A stretch of 64,000 nucleotides of DNA from the NCBI RefSeq assembly GCF_007431345.1, contig NZ_CP041730.1:3534001-3598000 (forward strand). The letters are read 5' to 3'. A model generated the notes under the pieces. It made no database searches, was not told the DNA's origin, and was given only the letters and a program-made list of their open reading frames with translations. Position numbers and translations under genes: made by a program. Source of the DNA: Chitinimonas arctica (lineage in GTDB: Bacteria; Pseudomonadota; Gammaproteobacteria; Burkholderiales; Chitinimonadaceae). This document shows positions 51,927 to 59,249 of the stretch, piece by piece (position 1 is the stretch's first letter; each line of letters begins with the position of its first letter).

Positions 51927-53171
51927 ATGGCCACGGTTGCAATGCTTTTACGCCAGCCCGTGTTGGCGAGACTCTTCACCTTGCCCTCCATGGCCTGGAT
52001 ATTGGCGTGTACCGCCTTTATCAACCGCATGGGCGCCATGGCCAAGTTGTTCATGGCCATCTACCTGCGCGAAACCCTGCATCTGCCCCTTCATACGATT
52101 GGTTTGTTGCTGGCCACCTATGGTGCCGGCACCTTGCTGGGCGCCTACGGCATGGGCGTATTGAGCGACCATGTTTCTCCGCGCCGCCTGGCGGTGGGCT
52201 GTCTGCTCACTTCCGGTTGCGGGCTGGTACTGCTGAGCGGGGCCGAGGCGACCCCGCTGCTGGCCTTGCTGCTGTTTGTCGGTGGCGCCGCCGATTCCGG
52301 CTACCGGCCGGTGGTGCAGCGCCTGATCATGGAAGCCTGCGAGCCTGAGGATAGGGCGCGCGCGCAATCCTTGCACCGTGTCGCCATCAATCTGGGCTTT
52401 TCGGTCGGTGGCTTTTTCGGCGGTATGTTGGCTGGGTTCGATTACCGCTATGTGCTGTGGAGCGACGCCGCGACTTCCTTTGTCGCGGCCGCTTGGCTGG
52501 CTTACGCCTTGCGGCGGATTGCGCCGCCGCGCGATATGGTGGTTGTCGCGGCCCGCCATAGCGCATCCGGGCAGCCCGGCGCTTCGCCTTACCGCGACCG
52601 GCCATTCCTGTTTCTGCTGTTGGCCGCTTTGCCGCTGGGGATGATGTATGACCAGGTCAATGGCCTGTTCGGCACCTATCTGCGCGAATATCACCATCTC
52701 AGCCCGGCCTGGGTGGGGTGGCAGCATGGCCTCAATGGCCTGCTGGTGGGCTTGTGCCAGCTGCCGCTGACGGCCTGGATCCAGCGCTTCGGCGTACGCC
52801 GCCAAGTGGTTTGGGGTAGTGCGCTGATGGTGGTCGGGCTGGGTATGCTGCCCTGGGTGCATGGATTGCCGGGCGTGCTCTTTTCCACGCTGGTATGGAC
52901 AGTGGGGGAGATGCTGTGGATGCCCACGCTGGGGGTGATCGTGATGCAAAGGGCGGAAGGCCGCCGCAGCGGCCATTATTTCGGCATGTATTCCACCCTG
53001 TGGAGTACCAGCACCCTGTTGGCGCCGCTGGTAGGTAGCCAGATCTATTCGCGGCTGGGCGGCAATTCGCTGTGGTACGCGGTGCTGCTGGCCGGCGTGC
53101 CGGCCGTGCTGCTGCTGGGTTGGGCGGTGGGCGAGATCGATAGGCAGGTGGAGGCAAGGCAGCCGGTTTAG
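51927..53171 (+). CDS. MFS transporter, drug:H+ antiporter-like
   Basis: This 414-residue inner-membrane protein has twelve predicted helices with the motif GAYGMGVLSDHVSPRRLAVG between helices 2 and 3, similar to MdtH-type exporters of the DHA1 group. A second-half motif, PLTAWIQRFGVRRQVVWGS, repeats the loop. The start has AAGG upstream. It may export a toxic compound or metabolite; the substrate is unknown. The next gene converges with it. Confidence 0.83.
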   Translation: MATVAMLLRQPVLARLFTLPSMAWILACTAFINRMGAMAKLFMAIYLRETLHLPLHTIGLLLATYGAGTLLGAYGMGVLSDHVSPRRLAVGCLLTSGCGLVLLSGAEATPLLALLLFVGGAADSGYRPVVQRLIMEACEPEDRARAQSLHRVAINLGFSVGGFFGGMLAGFDYRYVLWSDAATSFVAAAWLAYALRRIAPPRDMVVVAARHSASGQPGASPYRDRPFLFLLLAALPLGMMYDQVNGLFGTYLREYHHLSPAWVGWQHGLNGLLVGLCQLPLTAWIQRFGVRRQVVWGSALMVVGLGMLPWVHGLPGVLFSTLVWTVGEMLWMPTLGVIVMQRAEGRRSGHYFGMYSTLWSTSTLLAPLVGSQIYSRLGGNSLWYAVLLAGVPAVLLLGWAVGEIDRQVEARQPV

Positions 53172-53204
53172 CCGCGCCGGCTGCTTGCCCGGCTGATTGC
53201 TTCG

Positions 53205-54842
53205 TCACCTAACCCCGCTCGAAGTCTGGGCAGGGATCGCTTGTTGGAATTCCATTAGGGCGTGCCGGGAAACGACAATCTGGTCGCGATTCGTCTGTAT
53301 ATTTCGATGTGCGTGATTCAAGGCATTGGTAAATGTGCCGGCGAGTATCAACTGCCTGATCGCGGATTCTGGATCGGCCACTTCGTCTGCGGCGGGCGTT
53401 ACAATGAATTTGCCCGTGCCATTGTGTAGCCGCTCCTGGATATCCAGCAGCTGCAGGAGCTTTTCGGCCCCGCTGCTACACAGGCTTGCCTTTGTTTTCC
53501 TGATGTTGGCCAGCTCCTGGAAGGGTACGAGCATGGAGTGGATAAAACCCGTTTTTACGGCTTCCTTGATAGGAGGGCTATCCATCACGGTGGGATAGGC
53601 ATCGGCAATGCGGCTTAGATCGAATTCGCATACGGAGAAGAGTACGTGCAATCGGCCGTTCATGATGGCAGCGATATATTGCTCCGAGAATTGCAGCTCC
53701 CGCAGCCTGCCCGGCAGACTCGCAAGCTGCTCGTTGATTTGGCCTTGGCGCGCATCGAGCGCGGCGATGCCGCCTACCGCCAGCTCCAGCTCGTACTTAA
53801 GCGTCGCTTCCATCTCGAGTAGGGTGCTGTGCGGTAAATGGGTGATATTGAAGTGCCACTTATCGTTACTTCCGAGCGTATTGATTCCGGAGAGGTCGCA
53901 TTTGATTCTGCCCCTGCCCAGTTTGGCCCAGTTTGCGTATTGGGCCGAAAGCATCTCGCTGACCTGTTTTTCGATGCTGACAGCATCTCCCGCCGGTTTG
54001 CCCGGCTCCTGGGGCTGCCGTATGGCCTGCTCGAGCATGGACCCGGTGTCGAGAGGGGATGGCGGTATCGATTTGACCAGCTTGTGGTGAATCTGCGCAC
54101 CGTTCTTCCGGGCATCGGCGACACGCTCGGCGAGGGCATCGGCCCACTGCGCCAGTGCCCCGGAGGCATCCAGCCGCGAAGCATATTGGCGATTTTTCAA
54201 ATGCGCGAGTGCTTGGTGTCCGGCCAACTCCGGAAAATGATCCAGGATGCTATCCAGATTACCGCCACATCGCTCAAAGGCAGTGCTTACGCTAACACGG
54301 CTATTGGGCGGAATGCTGTTCAGATCGGTAAAGCGCGCCTGCAAATGCAATAGCACCTCGCGCTTGCCACAGGTATAAATTTCCTGAGTAAAGCTGGCGT
54401 GCCGGATATATTTTTCGATGGCGCCCAATTCACTGAGGAGCTCTACGCTGCTGAAGCCCATATAGTCATCGCGGCTTGCTATCTCTTTCAATGGGTTAGG
54501 TAGCGGCAGGCTGATTTTTGTGTTGACGGTTTTATCGGCGGGCTTCTGTCTTGCGCGGTCCAACATGGGTGTGATTTCCCGAAGGGCGCACAGGTATGGC
54601 TGAAGGGCTTCGTCACTGCTGTCGACGCTCAATATGCCGCACAGCGGGAAAGCCAGGGCGGTAACGGCGCGATGCAGGTTCAAGGCCTGCTCGCTATTCG
54701 CCCCGCCCAGCCAGTCAGCGCTGTCTGCCCTCTCGATGATGTGACCGGCAAGTGTTTGCGTACCCGATGCCGGCGCGGCTGATGTATTCCAATTGGTATT
54801 TAGGCGTGCGCCGGACGAGGACGGCGGGGGTGTCATAAGCAT
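53205..54842 (-). CDS. Unrecognised 545-residue protein, possible secreted effector
   Basis: I recognise no family. The N-terminus is Ser/Thr/Pro-rich (MLMTPPPSSSGARLN, then TNWNTSAAPASGTQT) without a signal peptide, as in many type III effectors. The rest is mainly helical with amphipathic stretches; six or so Cys are scattered. Base composition looks less GC-rich than its neighbours. I prefer ATG 54842, which has AAGGA 8 bases upstream, over the longer start at 54875, which has no site. An AT-rich perfect palindrome lies about 55 bases upstream. No secretion-system genes are in the window, so the effector idea is speculative. Confidence 0.55.
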   Translation of the reverse strand: MLMTPPPSSSGARLNTNWNTSAAPASGTQTLAGHIIERADSADWLGGANSEQALNLHRAVTALAFPLCGILSVDSSDEALQPYLCALREITPMLDRARQKPADKTVNTKISLPLPNPLKEIASRDDYMGFSSVELLSELGAIEKYIRHASFTQEIYTCGKREVLLHLQARFTDLNSIPPNSRVSVSTAFERCGGNLDSILDHFPELAGHQALAHLKNRQYASRLDASGALAQWADALAERVADARKNGAQIHHKLVKSIPPSPLDTGSMLEQAIRQPQEPGKPAGDAVSIEKQVSEMLSAQYANWAKLGRGRIKCDLSGINTLGSNDKWHFNITHLPHSTLLEMEATLKYELELAVGGIAALDARQGQINEQLASLPGRLRELQFSEQYIAAIMNGRLHVLFSVCEFDLSRIADAYPTVMDSPPIKEAVKTGFIHSMLVPFQELANIRKTKASLCSSGAEKLLQLLDIQERLHNGTGKFIVTPAADEVADPESAIRQLILAGTFTNALNHAHRNIQTNRDQIVVSRHALMEFQQAIPAQTSSGVR

Positions 54843-54894
54843 CGAAAGTTCCTTAAAAGATATTGTTCTATCCATAACAGGAATCGGAACCTAG

Positions 54895-54925
54895 TTTTTT
54901 CAAAAACTCAGAGCTTTTGAAAAAA
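54895..54925. promoter_or_regulatory. AT-rich 11-bp inverted repeat upstream of the unrecognised gene
   Basis: TTTTTTCAAAA and TTTTGAAAAAA pair perfectly around a 9-base spacer. It is about 55 bases upstream of ATG 54842 on the minus strand, in a region far more AT-rich than the surroundings. It may be an operator or a bidirectional terminator. Confidence 0.5.
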
Positions 54926-55136
54926 TGCACTAGTTTCTGTTTTTCGACAGTAAAGACCCCCTTCATCGCCCATTTTTACGCTTTGTTACAAATGAGAGGG
55001 TGCGCGCGCACCATCCACATTCATGTGGAATATTGCACGATTGTGCTGAATGAATATATCGAATGGATTGGATCGCCATTCAGCCGCGATCCACGTCGCG
55101 GCCGGAAGCCACCAGTGCGCACTAGCGGAGACGAGC

Positions 55137-55607
55137 TTACTTGGTAGGCCGGATTCTTTGCGTCAGGCCCTTGAGGAAGTTACGCAGGAACTGATCGCCG
55201 CAGTGACGGTAATGCTTATGACCTTCCTTGCGGAACAGGGCGCTTACTTCCGGATTGGATACCTTGAATCCGGCGAGGTTGAGGATTTCATGGATGTCGT
55301 CCTCCTTCAGCTCGAATGCCACCCGCAGTTTTTTCAGCACGATATTGTTGGTGATCGGCCAGGTGACCTGCTGCGGTGGCCGCGTCTTGTCGCGGCCGCG
55401 CTTGTGGATCACCAAACCATCCAGGAAATGCGCCATCACCTCGTCGCTGCATTGCAGGTAGCCCTCTTCGCCCTCGATCTTCATGTAGGCGATCACATCG
55501 GTCTTGCTCAATTCGAAGCCTTCCGGCAGCTTGGCGATCTCGGCGATCTTGCCGTCGGTGATATTGAGCATGTAGCGCACGCTGCGCAGTACGTCGTTGT
55601 GGATCAT
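55137..55607 (-). CDS. DUF1456 family protein (YehS type)
   Basis: The 156-residue protein has two copies of the DUF1456 motif: NDVLRSVRYMLNITDGKIAE near the start and NNIVLKKLRVAFELKEDDIH in the second half, each followed by a helical cap. The family is conserved but has no established function. GGGAG lies 6 bases before ATG 55607. The C-terminal tail KGLTQRIRPTK is basic. It stands alone between the unrecognised gene and the second PEP-CTERM gene. Confidence 0.85.
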   Translation of the reverse strand: MIHNDVLRSVRYMLNITDGKIAEIAKLPEGFELSKTDVIAYMKIEGEEGYLQCSDEVMAHFLDGLVIHKRGRDKTRPPQQVTWPITNNIVLKKLRVAFELKEDDIHEILNLAGFKVSNPEVSALFRKEGHKHYRHCGDQFLRNFLKGLTQRIRPTK

Positions 55608-55852
55608 TGCGACTCCCGTTGTCATTTGCTGCAAATCTGTAGCTTGGGTGAAACCACGTCTAAGCGGTTGCTGGGTAAATAGTGCACAGGGAAACCATTT
55701 GCTTCCCTGCCATCGTACCGTTCCCGCCGGCGATTTCCAGGTACTCAAGGGCGAGCGAGGCTGCTGCCCGCTGGTGCGGCCTGGACCTGGCGCTTGGCAG
55801 TGCCGCCAGCCGGGCTGGCGGGGCGCGAAAGCGACATGATAACGGTTTCGGG

Positions 55853-55896
55853 GGACTAGTCCGAATGGACCATAGACTTGGCCGGGACGATCGTCC
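55853..55896. promoter_or_regulatory. Two GGAC/GTCC palindromes upstream of a PEP-CTERM gene
   Basis: GGACTAGTCC (55853-55862) and GGACGATCGTCC (55885-55896) are perfect palindromes whose centres are 33 bases apart, about three helical turns. A GGACC half-site lies between (55867-55871). They are 50-100 bases upstream of the gene, in a 341-base gap otherwise empty of genes. Confidence 0.5.
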
Positions 55897-55948
55897 AATA
55901 TCGCTGCATTATCAAAGAATAATTCTTTAAATTTTCAGGGTGTCAACA

Positions 55949-56566
55949 ATGAAATTTGTACAGAGCGGCCTTTGCGCCGCACTTTGGGCTTGTGCCGCCG
56001 TTGGCGCAAACGCTTCCCTGGTTACCAATGGTAGCTTCGAAGCCAACCAGGTTTCACACTGGACCATCTTCTCCGCAGGTATCGATGGCTGGTCCACCGG
56101 CTCGGCCGGCATCGAGATCCAGCCTACCGGTACCCTTGGCGGCGTCAGCGCCTACGACGGTAACCAGTACGTCGAATTGGACACCACCCGCAACAGCTTT
56201 ATGTACCAGGATATCGCTACGACCCTGAATGGTATCTATAGCCTGAGCTTTGCCTATATGGCCCGGCCGGACAATATCGGCGGTAGCGCCAGCAACCCGA
56301 TTGAAGTGTATTGGGGCGGCACCAAGCTGGCGACCTTCAGCGGCAAGTCCAAGCCTGGTCCCTGGCTGGAAGTGAACCTGGATGATTTGAAGGGCAAGGC
56401 TGGTTTTACCCGCCTGGAATTCCGTGCGGTCGGTACTTCCGATGGTTACGGTGGACTGATTGACGGCGTGGCGGTTGCCGCCGTGCCGGAACCGGAAAGC
56501 TATGCCATGTTGCTGGCCGGCCTAGGGCTGATGGCGACTATCGCTCGTCGTCGCAATCGCCGTTAA
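55949..56566 (+). CDS. PEP-CTERM sorting domain protein
   Basis: The 205-residue protein has a signal peptide (MKFVQSGLCAALWACAAVGA), a mature N-terminus LVTNGSFEANQVSHWTIF typical of DUF642/carbohydrate-binding-like beta-sandwiches, and the C-terminal tail VPEPESYAMLLAGLGLMATI with a following RRRNRR. It would be exported and processed by exosortase, probably in connection with extracellular polysaccharide. A good promoter region with GGAC/GTCC palindromes precedes it and a hairpin follows. Confidence 0.9.
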   Translation: MKFVQSGLCAALWACAAVGANASLVTNGSFEANQVSHWTIFSAGIDGWSTGSAGIEIQPTGTLGGVSAYDGNQYVELDTTRNSFMYQDIATTLNGIYSLSFAYMARPDNIGGSASNPIEVYWGGTKLATFSGKSKPGPWLEVNLDDLKGKAGFTRLEFRAVGTSDGYGGLIDGVAVAAVPEPESYAMLLAGLGLMATIARRRNRR

Positions 56567-56573
56567 GCGGCAA

Positions 56574-56605
56574 GCCCTCATGCCGATGAAAGCCGGCATG
56601 AGGGC
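56574..56605. terminator. Hairpin between the convergent PEP-CTERM and relA genes
   Basis: GCCCTCATGCCG and CGGCATGAGGGC form a 12-bp stem with an 8-base loop between two convergent genes. No T-run exists on the plus strand. It may act on both transcripts. Confidence 0.6.
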
Positions 56606-56631
56606 ATCCAGACAGTACCTCCCATACCGTC

Positions 56632-58836
56632 CTAGCGTCTCACTACCGTAATTACCCCATTCACCTGACGGACATGCTCCATCACCCGCCGAAGCCCCAG
56701 CGCATCGCGGATCTCCAGGGTGAAACGCATGCGCGCGATCTGGTTCTTGGCCAGCGTCTGCGCCGCCGTGACATTGATCTTGTCGCGCGAGAACAGCTCG
56801 GAAATATCACGCAGCAGATTGGGCCGATCATGCGCCTCGATTTCGACATCGGCGGCGAAGACATGGCCATGGCCGCTGCCTGCCAGCTGCTCGCCCCAGT
56901 CGGCGGCGATCATGCGCTCCGGCGCCTTGGCCGACAGCCGTTTGAGCGTGGCGCAATCGCCGCGGTGGATGCTGATGCCGCGGCCCTTGGTTACAAAGCC
57001 GATGACGGCGTCGGGCGGGACCGGTTTGCAGCAGCGTGCCAGCATGGTCATCAGCTTGTCCACGCCCTCGATCAGGATGCCTTCGCCTTGCGTATCGGCC
57101 CGGGCCCGTTTGACGATATCGCCGGCTTCCACCGGCGCGACGGCGGCGGCAGGCGCCATCGCCATGGCCAGGTCGCGCGAGGTGACTTCGTTCTGCCCCA
57201 GTGCGGCCAGCAGATCGTTCAACTGCTTGAAACCCAGCTTGTCGGCCAGCTCCTCCAGATTGGGATGGCTGCCGGCGCGCGCCAGCTCCCTATCCAGAAT
57301 GCCCCGGCCGGTTTCGATGGCGATGTCGAGGTTCTGCTGACGTAGCCAATGGCGTACCTTGGTCAGGGCACGGTGGCTCTTCAGATAGCCTTGGTGCAAC
57401 CAGTCTATGCTGGGGCCGCCTTCCTTGGCGGCCAGGATCTCGACCCGCTGGCCGGTTTGCAGCGGCGTATCCAGCGGCACGATATGGCCGTCCACCTTGG
57501 CGCCGCGGCAGCGGTGGCCCAGATCGGTATGCAGGTGATAGGCGAAATCCACCGGAGTGCTGCCTTTGGGCATCGCGATGACGCGGCCGGCCGGGGTCAG
57601 CGCATAGACACTGTCGTCGAACAGCTCGGCCTGGAAGGCTTCCGCCACCGAGGTCTGCTGGCTCATGTCCTCGCGCCAATCGAGCAGCTGACGTAGCCAG
57701 GCGATCTTTTCCTCGTAGCGGGCGTCGCCCGAGCCGCCTTCCTTGTAGCGCCAATGGGCGGCAACGCCATATTCGGCGTGTTCATGCATTTCGAAGGTGC
57801 GAATCTGCACCTCCAGCGCCTTGTCCTGCGGGCCTACCACCACCGTGTGCAGCGAGCGGTAGAAATTGCCCTTGGGGTGGCTGATATAGTCGTCGAACTC
57901 GCCCGGAATCGGTTGCCAGATATGGTGCACCACACCCAGGGCGGTGTAGCAGTCGGCAATGTTCTCCACCAGGATGCGGACCGCGCGGATGTCGTGCATC
58001 TCGCTGAAGTCCAGCCGCTTTTGCTTCATCTTCTTGTAGATGCTGTAGATATGCTTGGGCCGGCCCATCAGGTCGCCCTTGATGCCTTGCTTCTGCAAGG
58101 CCTCGCGCAGATTGTCGATGGCTGCGCTGATAAAGGACTCTCGATCGGCCCGCTTCTCGTCCAGCAGTCCGGCGATCTTTTTGTAGATAGTGGGCTGCAA
58201 AAAACGAAAGCCGAGGTCTTCCAGTTCCCATTTGATCTGCCATACGCCCAGGCGGTTGGCCAATGGCGCGAAAATATCCAGGGTCTCCCGGGCGATGGGT
58301 ACCCGGACGGATTCATCGCAACGGGCCAGGTAATGCATGGTCTGGGTGCGCCAGGCCAGTTTGACCAGCACGACCCGGATATCTTCCACCATGGCCAGCA
58401 GCATCTTGCGCAGGGTTTCGATCTGCTGTGCGGCATCCTCCTTGCGCCCGGGCTCCACCTTGGCCAGGGCCGACATCTTGCGTACCTTGCTGATGCCATC
58501 GACCAGGTGCGCCACCGTCTCGCCGAAGCGGGCGGCGATCTGGGCATGGGCGTCTGGCAGATAATCCGGTGCGCAAAACAGCAGGGCGGCGATGACGGTA
58601 TCGGCCGAAAGACGCAAATCCGCCACGATGCTGGCCGCGGCGACCGCGTGTGGGAAGACCGGTGCATCTATCGGCGTGTAGCGCTGGCCGGCGTAGAGCG
58701 CTTGCACCCAATCCATGGCGGTGTCCAGCCGCGCCATCTCCTCGCTGCTATAGCGATCGGCGAGACGGGACAGCCAGGCCTGCGGGTCGGCGGCTTCGGC
58801 CACGGAAAGGGCCAGGGGACGTGTGGGAGCAACCAT
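56632..58836 (-). CDS. relA: RelA-type (p)ppGpp synthetase with degenerate hydrolase domain
   Basis: The 734-residue protein makes the alarmone (p)ppGpp when ribosomes stall on uncharged tRNA. The N-terminal HD-like domain has lost the metal-binding His-Asp pair (here AALLFCAPDYLP), the mark of monofunctional RelA. The synthetase domain has GRPKHIYSIYKKMKQKRLDF, HDIRAVRILVE and PGEFDDYISHPKGNFYRSLH; EFDD is the RelA-type ExDD motif. A TGS domain (AMPKGSTPVDFAYHLHTDLG) and a C-terminal ACT domain follow. ATG 58836 is used; the longer frame upstream is unsupported. It is convergent with the PEP-CTERM gene. Confidence 0.93.
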   Translation of the reverse strand: MVAPTRPLALSVAEAADPQAWLSRLADRYSSEEMARLDTAMDWVQALYAGQRYTPIDAPVFPHAVAAASIVADLRLSADTVIAALLFCAPDYLPDAHAQIAARFGETVAHLVDGISKVRKMSALAKVEPGRKEDAAQQIETLRKMLLAMVEDIRVVLVKLAWRTQTMHYLARCDESVRVPIARETLDIFAPLANRLGVWQIKWELEDLGFRFLQPTIYKKIAGLLDEKRADRESFISAAIDNLREALQKQGIKGDLMGRPKHIYSIYKKMKQKRLDFSEMHDIRAVRILVENIADCYTALGVVHHIWQPIPGEFDDYISHPKGNFYRSLHTVVVGPQDKALEVQIRTFEMHEHAEYGVAAHWRYKEGGSGDARYEEKIAWLRQLLDWREDMSQQTSVAEAFQAELFDDSVYALTPAGRVIAMPKGSTPVDFAYHLHTDLGHRCRGAKVDGHIVPLDTPLQTGQRVEILAAKEGGPSIDWLHQGYLKSHRALTKVRHWLRQQNLDIAIETGRGILDRELARAGSHPNLEELADKLGFKQLNDLLAALGQNEVTSRDLAMAMAPAAAVAPVEAGDIVKRARADTQGEGILIEGVDKLMTMLARCCKPVPPDAVIGFVTKGRGISIHRGDCATLKRLSAKAPERMIAADWGEQLAGSGHGHVFAADVEIEAHDRPNLLRDISELFSRDKINVTAAQTLAKNQIARMRFTLEIRDALGLRRVMEHVRQVNGVITVVRR

Positions 58837-58917
58837 GCGGTGAATTATGCCACGCGCTGTGCGGCCGGGCCGCAGCGGCGGCACGTTGAGTAAAGGGGCG
58901 ATGAAATGGAGTTCAAA

Positions 58918-58968
58918 TGAAAATGTTTCTCAATTGTGTTTGCAAATAGGAATGTTTCTCGTTAATAT
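58918..58968 (+). promoter_or_regulatory. Putative Fur-regulated sigma-70 promoter before the siderophore receptor
   Basis: TTGCAA (58940-58945) and TAATAT (58963-58968) are 17 bases apart. A 7-1-7 imperfect palindrome, TGAAAATGTTTCTCA (58918-58932), lies just upstream, and its core AATGTTTCTC is repeated at 58951-58960 between the promoter boxes. This resembles tandem Fur sites of the GATAAT-type. The gene served is a catecholate-type siderophore receptor, which supports iron control. Confidence 0.6.
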
Positions 58969-58974
58969 GCACTC

Positions 58975-59165
58975 ATTCGTTGCACACGGCTCGGCGGTTG
59001 CGATCGGGAAATCACTCGCAGGGTTAGCAATGAATAGCTGCGAATGACCACTGGCTCCCCGGCTGTGGTCGTTTGCAAGCGGGGCCGGCTCGCTCTCCAC
59101 ACCGGCGGCCTCGCGTCATCTCCAGTACGGACTCACCGGCCCCTTTGCGGGGGCCGGCTTTTTTT
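58975..59165 (+). ncRNA. Possible leader RNA or small RNA ending in an intrinsic terminator
   Basis: From the predicted start near 58975, transcription would meet a strong terminator at 59136-59165: CCGGCCCC/GGGGCCGG followed by CTTTTTTT. That is 85 bases before the receptor ATG. The result would be an RNA of about 190 bases, or an attenuator in the receptor leader. No conserved RNA family is recognised. Confidence 0.4.
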
Positions 59166-59249
59166 CTGCGCGGATGCACGGCATCGCGCGAACTTCGCGC
59201 GCACGCGCGCGGGTTCTTTACAGCTTTATTTGTCGGGAGTTTGCAAGTC

